A DNA stretch of 64,000 bases from Cristatella mucedo (GCA_009760855.2 WPIO01000001.1:18937501-19001500), one strand, 5' to 3'; numbered from the stretch's first letter, positions 1 to 12,090 are shown. Translations and numbers: made by a program. Notes: generated by a model not told the origin, from the sequence alone.

Positions 1-612
1 TTGCAGTGTGGCTGGCCTACCAAAAAATGCCACTAGGCCACTGCATCTGGTAATAAATTTGGCTACAAGACTAGTTAGCAAATTCCAGAGGCTTGACCGT
101 GTGTCTCCTTTACTGTAGAAGCTTCGATGGTTTCCGGTTGATCATTGGATGCAAATAAAAGTTCTTACATTGATCCACAAGGTTCGTCTCTGCTTGGTTC
201 TTTCATTCCTAGCCGAACTGCTGCACCGGTTTTAGCCTGTTCGTGCCTTCAATTCCTGAATGGATTATAAACTAGCTGTTCCATTCCACCGCTTAAAGAC
301 CATTGGTCGAAAAAGCTTTAGATCTGCAGGTCCTAGGTTTTGGAACTCACTTCCTCGATTCTTATGCAACGGCAACTACTCTCCTGCTGCCGATTACGGC
401 ACATACTTTTCAGCGGTTCTCAGCTGCTACTTCCATGCTACTCACTACCTCAACTGCTCTCCTGACTCTGCTATACTTCCCAATTTCTCTTTGTTGGGTG
501 CGATGAAGTCTGTTGGCTACCGAAAGTCACTAAGGCTGTGAGTCTGCGATATAAAACTCCCCTGCGTAATACCCACATAGTCTTTGTGGAGTTTCAGACG
601 GAGATACATGCA
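1..612 (+). mobile_element. Family-2 LINE, 3' fragment cut by window edge
   Basis: This is the C-terminal coding end and 3' UTR of a family-2 non-LTR retrotransposon. It aligns by eye with the fuller copy at 24.41-25.04 kb: the same order of shared protein pieces (LAVPF.RLKTIG, SAGPR.WNSLP, AADYG..FSAVLSCYFHATHYLNCSPDSA) and the same 3' UTR, including the GTCTTTGTGGAGTTTCAGACGGAGATACAT motif. Frames are broken, so it is a dead copy. The pentamer tail seen in sister copies has here become a CATA/CATG microsatellite. The 5' part lies outside the window. Confidence 0.85.
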
Positions 613-674
613 AGCATACATACATACATGCATGCATACATACATGCATACATACATATATGCATGCATGCATG
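603..674. repeat. CATA/CATG tetranucleotide microsatellite
   Basis: Alternating CATA and CATG units start directly at the end of the family-2 LINE tail and run up to the SINE-like element. The position suggests expansion from the LINE's own terminal repeat. Confidence 0.85.
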
Positions 675-860
675 AGCCGTAATGGCACACTAGGTAAGGC
701 GGTTGCTTTCATGACTTCGGTCCCGAGGTCGTGGGTTCGATTCCTGTGGTGGGCGATCCTTTATCGCCACTGCAAGCGGTGGTGATAGCCGTAAAGGCTC
801 TTCTGTCGCTATACAATAAGAGGCTGTTTAAGCAGCTAGATTTATTACTATTATACATAC
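673..860 (+). mobile_element. tRNA-derived SINE
   Basis: An RNA polymerase III promoter is visible. The A-box-like TGGCACACTAGG at 683-694 differs at one position from the consensus, and the B box GGTTCGATTCC at 734-744 is an exact match. Spacing is about 40 bp, as in tRNA genes. No acceptor stem closes the structure, so it is not a working tRNA gene. The downstream body holds a short TCGCTATACAATA stretch resembling the family-1 LINE tail and ends in an A/T-rich ATTACTATT segment. Flanked on both sides by CATA-type microsatellites. Confidence 0.65.
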
Positions 861-905
861 ACACATACATACATTACATATACACATTCATGTATGCATG
901 CAAGT
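845..905. repeat. CATA/CACA microsatellite
   Basis: Imperfect TACA/CATA repeats follow the SINE tail directly and end in CATGTATGCATGCAAG. Confidence 0.75.
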
Positions 906-1560
906 ATACATCTTAGGTTGTGTCGAGGCATATTTGGAATGGCACGATTCAAGGCACGAGTCGAGGTTGATTGGGCGCGACACAGCCAATCTGCTCGCGA
1001 ACCCGTTTAGATGGTTCAATGCAGCAGCTGATCTTGCGTCCGCTCATTTCCCGCCAGGCAAAAGAAATGCAAAGAGATTCGGCTCTCCAAGGGTGCTATG
1101 CAAATGCACGGTTACTAAAATGAATGCCTTTGCTCGAACTGCAGCGGCTGCCTATTTCTATTCGCGGGCCACGTCGGCAGATAAACGTTCGACGGTGCTA
1201 CCGGAGAAGGACCGGCTCGGCTCGTGCACGTGCTCATGCACGGCTTTTTGCTTCATCGCATGCGGGGGGGCCGTATGAGCCGCACGCAAGCGGCGAGCGC
1301 ACGCAGCCACTGTCCCAGGGTCTGCAGCTCTATGCCACCAGCGAGCTCGGCTCGTAAGTCGCTTTACTAGCGCCCGCAGCAGCAGCAGCAACCGGTGCAG
1401 TAGGAACAGCAGAGGCATCAGCCGAGCAATCGGCTGCAGCTAGCCTCTCTGCAGCAGCAGCAGTTGCAGTTTTCTGCTATGCGACAGCGGCAGGCACCCC
1501 TCCCACCACCTAGGCAGAAGCAGCAGCAGCATCTGGCGAAACTTGTCATGTTAATATATT
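906..1560 (+). other. GC-rich stretch with CAG/GCA trinucleotide runs; no assigned gene
   Basis: GC content is clearly higher than in the flanks. Short GCAGCAGCAGCA runs occur at about 1376-1395, 1450-1470 and 1518-1535. One open stretch, 1358-1513 on the plus strand, encodes about 51 residues very rich in alanine and threonine but has no ATG. A GTAAGT-like donor sits at about 1354. The overlapping ATG-started frames (898-1278, 1124-1357 plus; 1158-1418 minus) show no family signature. It could be a first exon or simply GC-rich non-coding DNA. Confidence 0.3.
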
Positions 1561-1580
1561 TGCCAGCTGTAGCAGGTTGC

Positions 1581-1613
1581 AGCTGATACACGATCGATAG
1601 CAGTGTATCAGCT
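1581..1613. repeat. Perfect 11-bp inverted repeat (hairpin)
   Basis: AGCTGATACAC at 1581-1591 is the exact reverse complement of GTGTATCAGCT at 1603-1613, with an 11-base spacer. No T run follows, so it is not a pol III or bacterial-type terminator. Function unknown. Confidence 0.7.
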
Positions 1614-1625
1614 CATCGATACTTA

Positions 1626-3084
1626 TCGTCCAGCTCGGCTCAGGTTGTTACAGCCTCGTTGAAACTAGCCAGACCTCGCTGAAACTAAATCGCGTCAAGC
1701 CTATCGTTACAGTATGGAAATTAGCTTATAAGTAAACTATCTGCTCTTTTAGTTGATGGAAACTCGGAAGAAGCCTCTTCAGAATCAAACGGTTCGGAAT
1801 GTATCCCACATACCTGCGGAGTTGGTTACCCGCACCCCTAAGGACTTAGGTGTTGTTTATATGATTTCATCTAGTCCTAGAAAAATTAATAAGCTTTTAT
1901 ATTATAAAAATCATTCAGACTGTCTCATTATGAGTGACCTTCCAACTTTCCTTCGAGTGGCGAGCTTTTGAAGCCGGAGAGTGCCTGAGCACGATGTCCT
2001 CCTAAGACAGCTTTCGAAACTCACGCGGATGTCCAGGAATATTCTTAAAATATAATTGCAAAACACACAAGTGCAATCAGTGTGTGGTTAAGATTGCCTA
2101 TGCAAGCCTGTCAATAGGAAGTTTTGCTTTATTGTCATCTAGCTGCGTTAGATCAAGCCTCGTCTATTGGCTGTAATTCTAAAAGGCAGGAATTCGAGGG
2201 AAAAACTTGCAGATCGGCAGCATAGGAACGATACCAGATACTGCAAGATCCAATTTTCTTTTAACTGGCACTGCTCATACTTATTACATTCAACCGTTCA
2301 GGAATCGAACTTCTATTTCAAGTTCTTAGAATAAACTCAATATCTAGACCGCAAAAGAGCTGCTGAGTTGCCATTCCCATGTGCGTAAAAGACCGTTCTC
2401 GGCCTTCTCTGCGTAGAGAAGTTCAGGCATTTTGTACACATCAGATGTGTCTAGTCCGTGCCTTGTGCGCTGTCTGCTTCCTGTTTGCAGTTCTATTTTC
2501 CGAATCCCATTCAGCTCCTCGCTCATCTAAGAGTATGTTTTGCTATCAAGTTTTGCTTGCGCATATTGACCTAGTTGCAAAGGGGTTCTGCTGGCTTCTC
2601 TATCCTAACGGAACAATTCGCAGTATTTGTTCCACATATGGGGATGGCATAGCGAGGCTACATTACCGCATCTCGGTCTGTTTAACAGTCGCCAGAGCAT
2701 GGCAGCACGCCAATCCCAGCAGCCATGGTCTACGTGCTCTATAGATGATTTCACGGCGATTTCCAGTAGTCCGCCGTCTGTCACGTGGAAGCACACAACT
2801 ATCAAGCTTGGCCAGCTTGCCGGTTACATGGGGATATCTCGGACACGCCCAAGTCGTGGCCGCTGCCAGGTGCTTCTGGCGGCAACAGCCATGCTGCAAA
2901 CTCGCCAGGCTTTACTGTGGATAGCCGAGGGCACTCGCTGCTGCTGCTCGTGAACCTGTCTCGTGAGCTGCCCTTGTTCTTGTGGCCTTGACTTTAAGCA
3001 GCTCTTGGCGTTGGCTGAGCTCCATCTGGTGCCAGCTCATGCTAGCAAGAGTGCTTCAGCAGTGTCATTGACATAAGCGGAATA
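1626..3084. other. No recognisable gene or repeat
   Basis: Short frames only. The longest (2379-2744 and 2627-2953, plus) are about 110-120 codons, overlap each other in different frames and show no motif. A small direct repeat (CCTCGTTGAAACTAG / CCTCGCTGAAACTAA) lies near 1652-1688. Confidence 0.5.
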
Positions 3085-4155
3085 GGAAATCACTTTTATG
3101 CTGACGATACTCAGCTATATTTGTCATTCAAACCGTCGAAATCTGCAGCGGCAACTGAGAAACTGAATGCTTGCCTTGCCGATATTCGATCCTGGATGTC
3201 GGAAAACTTCCTGAAATTAAATGATGATAAAACCGAACTGCTCCTCAAGTGACACCCTAAGCGTGTGGCTGGATTAAAAGGCTTTGCTCTTCAAATAGGT
3301 GATGCTGTTGTGCGACCATCTATACGTGCTCAAAATGTAGGTCTCGTTTTCGACAGCTGCCTCAATTTAAAAGCTTCATTCAGAAGACTGCTTCTACAGC
3401 TATTCATCACGTCTGATCCCTATCAAAGACTAGGAGCTGTCTTCCACAGTGGCTTGTACAAAATGTAACTAGCTCCGTAGTTCTGTCTCGGCTTGATTAT
3501 TGTAATTTTCTTTTGTTTGGGCTACCAAAGAAGGCAACTAGGCCACTGTGGCTGACTATGATATATGGCTGCACGGCTAGTCTTCAAGTCCCAGAGGTTT
3601 GAGCACGTGTCTCCTTTGTTAAAAGAGCTAGGATGGATGCCGGCTGAGCAACGGATACAGAGCAAAGTTCTTAAGCTGACCCCCAAGGCCCGCCATGGCT
3701 TGGCTCCTTCGTACCTAGCTGAATTGCTGCATCAGTTTCAGCCTGTTCGCGCCCTCAGGTCCTGTGTGGACAATAAATTAGCTGTTCCATTCCTCCGCTT
3801 AAAGACCATTGGCGACAGAACCTTTAGCTCTGCAGGTCCTAGACTGTGGAACTTGCTTCCACAATTCTTACGCAACGACAACTACTCTCCTACTGCCGAC
3901 TATGGCTCATCCTTTTCAGCGGTCCTGAGCTGCTACTTCCATGCTACTCACTACCTCAACTGCTCTCTTGACTCGGCTATGCTTCACACTTTCTCTTTGT
4001 TGCGGGAGACGAAGTCTGTTGGCTACTGAATGCGTACCAAAAGCCGATTAAGCTATGAGTGTGCTTTACAAAACTCTCCTGCGTAACACCCACATGGTCT
4101 TTATGACTTTGTGGATTTACAGAAGTAGATAAGTTACACTACATTACATTGCATT
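3085..4155 (+). mobile_element. Family-2 LINE, 5'-truncated copy
   Basis: It begins inside reverse-transcriptase motif C (FYADDTQLYLSFKP, about 3096-3137) and runs through the C-terminal domain (frame 3565-4029: LKELGWMPAEQRIQSKVLKL, then YLAELLHQFQPV and SAGPRLWNLLPQF) to the 3' UTR. The terminal motif TTTATGACTTTGTGGA is followed by ACTACATTACATTGCATT, the pentamer tail. A stop replaces the codon after the LLLIG-equivalent block, and frames shift near 3470, so it is dead. The 5' truncation is what target-primed reverse transcription usually leaves. Confidence 0.9.
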
Positions 4156-5452
4156 CGAAGCTTTGAGCGGGGAAACTGGAGGCTCACCGCCCACACTGCT
4201 GTGGCAGGCCGACATTTCCACTCATCGGTGTTGAAAAGCACACACCGGACACCATCAACGTCGACACTAGTCTCTGGCGTTGCTGCTTTAGGAACCGACA
4301 ATCCAAATGCCCCTCACTCATCTTGATGGACAGTACACTGGCGAATGCTATCGCGATGCTCTTACACATATAGACATAAGAAATACATAGATATAAGCCG
4401 ATTAAAATATATATGTACGTATATATACGTACGTGTCTGTATAACAACCATTCATGTGGGAAATGTGTTTGTAAATTATCTTGCTTGCTTATGCAGCCCC
4501 CCTTTGCTTTTGACAACCGGCCAGACTTCAAATATCAAATACCGGTCCATGAGCTCTAGATGCACGATTAAAATAATAGGGAATTTTATGGTATGACTGT
4601 CTAAGCTCACTGCATCATGACTCCTACCATTTGCAACCTGGATAGTTCGTAAGGCTATAGGCCATGCCATGCAAGGTGTTTCACGAAACCCATTCATACC
4701 ACAACTATATGCTGGAGTGCATCTGTTTATATACAAGTGTGCATGTGCACGTGCTAGCGAACGCATGTCTAGTTGCATAAAGTATGTATTTCCAGCTGAC
4801 CCAACTTCTCCTACCTCAAACAGGTAACTCAAAACTGACTATGCATGATCGCAGCAAAATAACAGAAAACATTTTGATCAACTTAAATATTAATGCTTAT
4901 GGCCGGCTCTCTATCGTGGCTGAGCAGCATAGAGGTTCATTTCGAAGCACTTGATGCAGGCACTCATATGCATGTGCACACCTGCATGCTCTCCCTACTG
5001 AACCTACTTTGCTCTATCAAAGCAAAAATCTTAGCCTAGTCATAGAGGGGAAAATAGCACCAGGCTGGCCAGTCGACCCAGCCCTCAAGCAGCCTGACTC
5101 GATTTTATAATTTAATGAGAACAGTTGGTTAGCACATTAAGTTGATGCATTTCACTGGCTGGAGTTCTTTCAGCATTGAGAGAGCTGCTTAAATGCATAT
5201 GCTCCATTAATGCTTCACCCTCTTGGTTATTGCACGACCAAATGTATGTCTCTTAACATATCCTGGTGTCTCACCTCAGCTAGTGACATGATTCTTCGAC
5301 AAATTTATAAGGAAAGCTTCTTGCACCGGTAGCAATCACATTCGTTCACATCTCTCTCGCTCAGAAAATATGAATACTCAATACAACAGCAAGCTTCAAA
5401 TTTGATTTAAAAAATGTATAGATAAATTTTAAGAATGAATTTTCTGCCTAGG
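4156..5452. other. No recognisable gene or repeat
   Basis: AT-leaning sequence with overlapping frames of 80-118 codons on both strands (for example 4184-4531 and 4476-4832, minus). None carries a family motif. A short run of TATATACGTACGT lies near 4410-4435. Confidence 0.45.
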
Positions 5453-5512
5453 TTTGACTAATATGCCTCTCTTCTAGCAGGGCTACCAAAAAAGGCCATC
5501 AAAGACCAACAG
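5453..5512 (+). mobile_element. Short family-2 LINE scrap
   Basis: About 60 bases (TTGACTAATA ... GGGCTACCAAAAAAGGCCA) match the family-2 segment at 24.39-24.45 kb, which reads LDYCNSLLAGLQKK. It is too short to say more. Confidence 0.4.
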
Positions 5513-5559
5513 CTGCAGAATCGTAGCTTCCTCGGTCTTTAAATAAAAAAAAGCATTCA

Positions 5560-5911
5560 GTTGTTGCGTTCACTCATGAATCGAGGCTGGCTTGCTGCTG
5601 AGCAGCGCACAAACACGCTTAAGAAGTGAGCTAGATGAATCGTGCAGCAAACCTCCTGGAAAGCCGGAAGCTCGTCGTCCGAGCTTCGGCAGATGACTGA
5701 GGCTACAATCGGAGTCTCGGTCTCGTCAACTGCAGAATTCATTGCCTTGGCCGGGCTGGTAGCCAGATCAACCGGCCTCCCTGGACAACCGCTGCCTGTC
5801 CAAAGCCTGCCAGATGCCGAGTGGAAGCGGAAGTGGAAACCGAGAAGCAGCCATCAGCGGAGGCGAGCTTGGAGACTCGGATGCTCCCATAGACTAGTGG
5901 CTGGCTTTTAA
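5560..5911 (+). other. Open frame with a faint Ty1/copia RNase-H-like segment
   Basis: The frame at 5642-5911 (89 codons) contains VSVSSTAEFIALAGLVAR at about codons 25-42. This resembles the block near the end of the copia RNase H domain, VSLSSTEAEYIAL, minus one residue. Nothing else of a copia element (integrase, YVDD-box reverse transcriptase, LTRs) is visible nearby. The resemblance may be chance. Confidence 0.2.
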
Positions 5912-6785
5912 GGAAAGCCCCTTCAGCCGCTCGTGGGACAGGTCGTTGCTCTGGTGAACGCCCACCTCAGGTTTTGAACTGTAATAAATGAGAACCATAA
6001 AACTTTGTATCGCTGCAAGTAGAGGTGATTAAGCATTTCAGATATACAGACTAAAAATTTACTCTTCATGATAACCAATATGCGCATCAAAATTACGAGT
6101 ATACTTGCTTTAACGTCCCACGTTCCCTTAGCGGGAATGAGCAAGTTCTAGGTAGAGGCTCCGCCCTTCTCTTATGCCATCGGGCCCATGGGTGCTTGCC
6201 AATCCCTTACTGTTCTAGAATAATCAAGGAGTAAATTTGTAAAAAGGTATGGCGTGTCCATCCATGTAAGCTCCGGCTGCCTACAGTCGAGGTTCCTGTA
6301 GTAGAATAATGTGCTGCTGTAGTTTCATCTAGCTAACTTGTCCATAATAAAAGAGAGAAACTTCCCCTAGCATAGGTAACCCATATATTACACATCTGAG
6401 AGGAAACTGACCGCATGGGGCGGAATGGGTGGAGTGCTTCTGCGTAAAAGAGAGTAAAGCGGACCTGCATAATAATAGTGGTTACATGACAAGCCTAAAT
6501 TGGGAAAAATCTGAATGAACGCAATAAGTATTTCAGTTTCTGGCAAACTATTTTCAGTAGACCAATCTCGGAGCGATTTGCTCTTCAAGTGAGATACCTC
6601 TGACCGTAGGTAATCTAAAAAGAGAACTCTTTACTGCCTTCGACGCCAATGATCTAGTAATTCTACTCATCTTATCGTAATACACCCACTTCACTGAGCG
6701 AGAGAAGATGCATACGCCCCTCTAGCATGCAATTGGAATGCCATGAATAAATATGGCCGCCATGATGTTACAAAAATGTGTCAGC
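5912..6785. other. No recognisable gene or repeat
   Basis: Only short frames on either strand, none with a motif. Confidence 0.45.
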
Positions 6786-8165
6786 CTATAATCAAGGCTT
6801 GGTGCTCACGAAGTCCACTGAAATTGATTGCACCGGCCCGGGCCAATACAGCAATCCACTGCATCCCAAAACAAAATGAAAGAAATCCTGTGCAAAAAGC
6901 TCACTTTTTGATTGCATATGACAGTACACTCTGTGAAAATTGTACTCATAAAATTGCACTTGCATTGCCAGTGCGTTTCTCACGCATTTCGCTGCAACCG
7001 ACTACAAATGCGAGGATAAATAACCCAACCGTCGCAAAAATACAAGAAATAGGTTGGGCCCAGCTGCAGTTTTTATTGCAAATTAAAGCGCACAGTGTTG
7101 TCTGCACATCCACTTAAAATCAAGGAATTGTGCATCCGCTCACTCTGAGAATGTTCGCGGCAATCCCCCCCCCCGAGCAATGGCCCGGGCAAATACGGCA
7201 ATCTATTATGATCCATCAACAATCACCGAAAAGTGAGTGGGTCAATCTCACAACTTTCTTAGGTATCATAGCGTATTGTATTAAATGTGCAACCGCATCC
7301 TTTTAACCAATCGCGAATGTACAACCGTGAGCAATGAATGGCAGTCGACAGCAATGGCTTGGGCCGTAACCCCAACCCGCTGCCAATCGACGAGAAATTA
7401 GCTGCGAAGGTCCGATTGTCATTGCACTTATCATTTCGCTGCGTCCAAAAATAAACCGTGGCATTCAAGTTGTCTTTCTAATTAATTGTCAGCAATGCAC
7501 GGCAATCGACAGCAATGGTTGGTGGTAATACCTCAATCCGTGGAAAATCGACAAGACTGGCTGCTTGAAATGGCAACTCTCTACGTAACATCTCACTGTG
7601 GGCGCATAATGTTCACCCATTGGGTGCATTCAATCAGCGGAAATGCATGGAAATGGACGGCAATGGCCTTGAAAAATTTACCAATCCATAACGGTCCGTT
7701 ACAAATAGATCAACAGTTGCTTGGAGAAGCTCAAACTGCTCTTGGGTATTGCAGCACACTGTACTAAAAGTGCAGCTACATCCTTTTAAACAATCGCGAT
7801 CGTGCAATCAAGGGCAATGCATGGCAACGGCCTTGCTGCTGGGTGACGCCCCATTTAGATTTCTCGCTACTGTATACTCTATTTCAGGTGCACCCGGCAA
7901 TGTCATTGTCAATGCTAGCTCTCGGTTACTGCATTGCAATCAGCGGCAATGGCCCTTTCCAATACAGCAATCTTCAGGAATCAATCGCAAATCAACCACA
8001 CATAGGCTTCCCAAAGCTAAAGTACGCATCAGGTATAACATCGCACTTTTTTATTGTGCGATTATGTTATTAGATCCCAATAATTGCATTCAATTATGAT
8101 CAAATTAGAGCAATCGATTGCTAATCCTCGGGCCAAGGCTGCAATTCATTACAGTTTTTCAAAAA
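6786..8165. repeat. Degenerate CAAT-rich tandem/dispersed repeat array
   Basis: Variants of GGCAATCGACAGCAATGG, GGCCCGGGCAAATACGGCAATC and GTGCAACCGCATCCTTTTAA recur many times. The segment at 7270-7340 matches the one at 7757-7832 (ATCCTTTTAAACAATCGCG shared with small changes), giving a long-range spacing near 490 bp, with shorter sub-repeats inside. Frames through it (7486-7767, 7749-8099) contain recurring HGNRQQW-like words because of the repeat, so they are not evidence of a gene. Confidence 0.6.
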
Positions 8166-10750
8166 ACCGTCCAAAAACTGGCTATGGGAAGCTTTATTTC
8201 TTGCCACATAAATGCACGTGAAATTCTTTAGATTAACGGTAATCTAAAAAATATGTCCAATCATTTTGCACCTTTATTTTCTGGCATTGAGCAGTATTGA
8301 ACACGCTGCGCTCTTCCAGTGTGGCTTTTTGCTCAAGCTTTAGGGCTATGCCCAATACATTGCCTCCTACTGCCCAAGCGCGGATGAGTCATCAGACCGC
8401 ACCGAGGCTGATCTGTCCGCTAGTCAACCTCCTGCTTAGCCAGTACCGGCTCATGGTGCAGTGCATTCTTGTGCTTATTCGCCAAGTTCCGCGCCATTAT
8501 AATGGCGGCCGGTCGCTCAAGCCGTGACTTGGGACGCATGCACGCTCGGCCCGGCCAGTCTGGCGCAGCCGAACTCCTGCAGCTACTACGGCCAGGTGAC
8601 AATTTGTCTTTTCTAAAGACACTAACGGCCTTATAAACTCTCGGTCGCCGATAGGATCACTCTTAGACACTGGCACGTTTCAACTGGGGCGTGCAAGATT
8701 GATCTTACATCTTTGACGGAGTTTGCCTCGAGAGTCGGGAAGGTTTTAATATCATCTTACGTAGCTTTTCTATTGCTACCCCGTTTCAGTGCAGCCTCAG
8801 ATCGCCTTTATTAGTGATCTCAAACTGTTACGTGTGAATGTGCATCAATGGCGCTTCTGGGAAACTTATCCGTGTGACTTACAGCCTCCTTTGGCAACCT
8901 GCATAATGTTGAATGTGATTACGTAAGCGAGTCAATAAGCAAGTTCGTTAGTAAATTTAAGGCGCTGATGGCGCGATTGCATTGTGCCAACTGCGTTATT
9001 TTTTACAGTGCTAATACCACGGTACAACTATGGTGAGTGACATGCCAAGAATGTGATGCAAGATCTTTTACTAATTTGCGTCTATAGCTGTAATGTACAC
9101 TCAGATAGTTTAAATTGAAGATTACATTTTGCGTTGAACTGTTAAATGTTGATAGGAAGGCTTTTGATCATCGTCATTCAGATATGTGATTTAACTGCTG
9201 TGGAGAATGTCTCTCAGTACAGCAGATAAAAACGAAGAGCCAGACCAGGACCGTCAGTCTTAGCAATAGTCCGCCGCTTGGTGAGTCATTTTAGCTGAGC
9301 TATTTGCTAAACTATGCGCTTCTGGGCTCGACTAATAAAGTTCAAATAGAGTTTCCCGAGATTTTTTACGGCTTGACGTTTTTCCCTTGATTTTCCTCTG
9401 GTAGACAGAGCCCCCAACATTTAAATGAACCCAGGGGGAATAGCAGACAGGATTCAATCGGCCAGCTGTTCCTCCGCAGGTTATTAAATTGATTTTTGGT
9501 CACGGGTGCACGCTATTTTACTGACAGATACCTTTTTGAGACCCCCAACGGGACATGCTGTGCTATCGCAGGGTGCACTGAACAAGAGATGAGTAACGGC
9601 AGTCTGATTCACAAAGCTCGTCCGTGCAAATCTGAGCTCGGCACAGCCAAGGCATTTGGCAGAACACTGCCGATCTGTGTCAGGCACGACGGTAAAACAA
9701 TACCCATGGCTATCTAAGACCCTAGAAGTTCTTCCGCCGGAGCAAATGCATTTTGCCAATAGGGTGGCGTAAGGTTCAAGACTGAACCTCGAGCCTCTTT
9801 TATTCTTTCACGGTGACGATGCTCAGCTTCATTTCAGATTGGGCCGATTTCGGGCCGACAGTTCTGTTTTTTCCATGGTGACTTCAGTTGATAAATAGAG
9901 GGCAGTGACGTTTAGCTAAATGCTTGATAAAGAAAAGGCTTCACGATCAACGATTGCGCCAGTGCAATCAGAATCTGTTTCCGGAAGAAAGACTTGTGCG
10001 CTGATTGATTGCAAACCTATTACTTTTCATACCCGTTAAAAATGCATGCTATGAAAATTATCAGCTTAAAAGTAATGCACCTCACGTCAAATGATTCCTG
10101 TGAGCCCATGGACTTTTTTTTACCGGGAAATGGTAGGCGGTATCAGCTTGAGCGTGATCTTGTCACAGCTTGAGATAAAACCAGCAGTAATGAAGTGGAG
10201 CAAAGCCACGACAATTCAATTATTCAAAGAGAAATAACTAGGAGAGCGTAAGGTGAAATTAAAGTACTGGCTATAAATGATCTGACCTAAAATCCGGAGT
10301 TCGCCGACTTCTGCCATAGAGGGTTTAGAGCTAACCGAAAAGATTGACAGGGCGGAGAAATGCGTTTGAAAAAGTTGCGTTTCAGCGGTTCACGGCTTTC
10401 TGTGCAATCAAAAGGCTGCAAACTATGAAATATTGGTTCAGGTTCTTGTAAAACAAAAACTATGCCAAAATGGGATGCAGAATGTCCATGCTCTCATAAA
10501 TGGTTTATCAAAAACATGTGATGCACAATACCCCTTAAGACTATTTACTAGATGTTCCTCCTTACTGACCAAACGAGAGCATAGAGACTCAATCAGAGGA
10601 GCAAGACGAGCGAAAAGATTTACTTTAGTTTTAAAGCAAGATGCGCATTGGTCATTTTTCTATGAGGTGAACATATTTTCGTTTCAATTTGATTACTGTT
10701 CTGATTACATAAGCAAAATTTGTAGGCAATAATGGTATTTCTATATCAGG
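8166..10750. other. No recognisable gene or repeat
   Basis: About 2.6 kb with scattered frames under 100 codons. Frames at 9484-9759 (minus) and 9496-9717 (plus) overlap one another; neither shows a family signature. A GTGAGT donor-like site lies near 9279 without a supporting exon. Confidence 0.45.
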
Positions 10751-10754
10751 TTGT

Positions 10755-10830
10755 ACGCATGCGTAGAGCCCGTCGCTCCAGGGCCCCTGAGAGGGATTTT
10801 CAAATCTTAATCTTGCTGATATCGTGATAA
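10755..10830 (+). repeat. Dispersed repeat, copy A
   Basis: CATGCGTAGAGCCC ... TCTTGCTGATATCG here matches CATGCATAGAGCCC ... TTTTCTGATATCG at 12021-12090, over about 70 bp with several changes. Confidence 0.45.
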
Positions 10831-10884
10831 ACTACCGCGGTAACTAAAAGATCTAAGGCATACAAAATTATGAAATAGCACTTA

Positions 10885-10955
10885 ATACCAAGAGAAAGGG
10901 ACCAAGTTATCTGAGGGTGCTATACAAATGTATTATTTTTATTATTATCCTTAAA
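10885..10955 (+). mobile_element. Family-1 LINE solo 3' tail
   Basis: The tail motif reads AAGTTATCTGAGGGTGCTATACAAATGTATTATT and is followed by TTATTATT. No coding part precedes it, so this is an extremely 5'-truncated insertion. Confidence 0.65.
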
Positions 10956-10969
10956 AATTGGCTCAGCCA

Positions 10970-11870
10970 ACACATCTTCGGGGGCTTGTGCACGTGATCT
11001 GAGCGTCCTCTTCCAGGACGACTATCCAGTGAATGACCACATCAGCTTCACTGTCAAGTCTGCTTACTTCGAGCTACGCAGCATTGCAGCAAATTTGGGC
11101 TTGCTTAAATAGGGATGCCACAACCAAATTAGGTCTATGCATCTGCGTCATCCCATTTAATCTTCTGTAACTCGCCGTTTCCGGCTCTCCCAACCTGTGT
11201 GCCATAAGATGCTTACAGTTGTTGCACAAATCTGCAGCCAGGTTTGTACGACGATCACGTTGCAACGGTCACATTAAGTCGTTTCTCGAAGACCTGCACT
11301 GGCTCCCACCAAGCAGCCTATCAACTGCGAGATTCTTTCTCTAACCCTACGCCCTTTCATATTCTTGTACAGATCTATCTGCCTCAAATACTTCATTATT
11401 AGTCTTCCTAATGAAAGATCCGTTTCTTTTACCTGTACGATAATGGCGCCGCTGTCGCTTGTGCAGCCTGAGTCCCATTTGCTATGCTTTGTGTAGCCGT
11501 TGATGAAAGCGTTCTGCGACTGCACAAGGTCACATTTCCGCCTTTGACTCTGCTAATTAAGCTGTGCCACTAACGAACCATAAATTCTTTTCCGACCGTA
11601 CTTTCCGCTTCTATGTTTGCAAAAAACTATAGCTTACTTGAGACCAACATCCAGTGAATTTATGAAATTCAAAAAGAAACTAAATGTATTTTGCAGCGTC
11701 CGCGAGTTTATCCTTCACGTGCTTTGCAAGTCGAAAGTTTACATGTTAAACGACGCGCCTTCTTCCCTGTACATGCAAACTGCTCAGAGGAAGATTTATT
11801 TAACTTTGGGCATTTTCATATACTTTATTCTTATAATTCTACCTTACTAATACTTTGATTTAGTTCAATT
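10970..11870 (+). mobile_element. Old family-1 LINE 3' fragment
   Basis: Decayed match to the family-1 segment downstream of reverse-transcriptase motif C. It contains the equivalents of DDHISSAVKSAYFQL (about 11030-11080), the LQLVQNSAARLV block (about 11215-11255) and DLHWLP (about 11290-11310), then FKKKLNVFC (about 11660-11690), the position of the FKRNLKT block. Many frameshifts. Its tail fades into AT-rich sequence near 11870. Confidence 0.6.
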
Positions 11871-11985
11871 GTTAAATTTCTCTTAACGCGCTCTCTCTCT
11901 TCGCGTACATTTTTTAAATGATTTATGGGTCTGCCAGTTCTATTATTCCGGCTGACTAGACTTGCTGAAGGCAACGAGTTGCCTT

Positions 11986-12000
11986 TGCCCCCCCCCCCCG
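11986..12000. repeat. Poly-C tract
   Basis: A run of about ten C residues followed by GCCG, with no gene context. Confidence 0.8.
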
Positions 12001-12020
12001 CCGTAGCGTGCATCCTGTTT

Positions 12021-12090
12021 GCATGCATAGAGCCCACTGGTCTAAGGAACCTCCAAAAAGGATATCCGACTTAGATTTTTCTGATATCGC
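12021..12090 (+). repeat. Dispersed repeat, copy B
   Basis: Partner of the segment at 10755-10830, same orientation. Confidence 0.45.
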
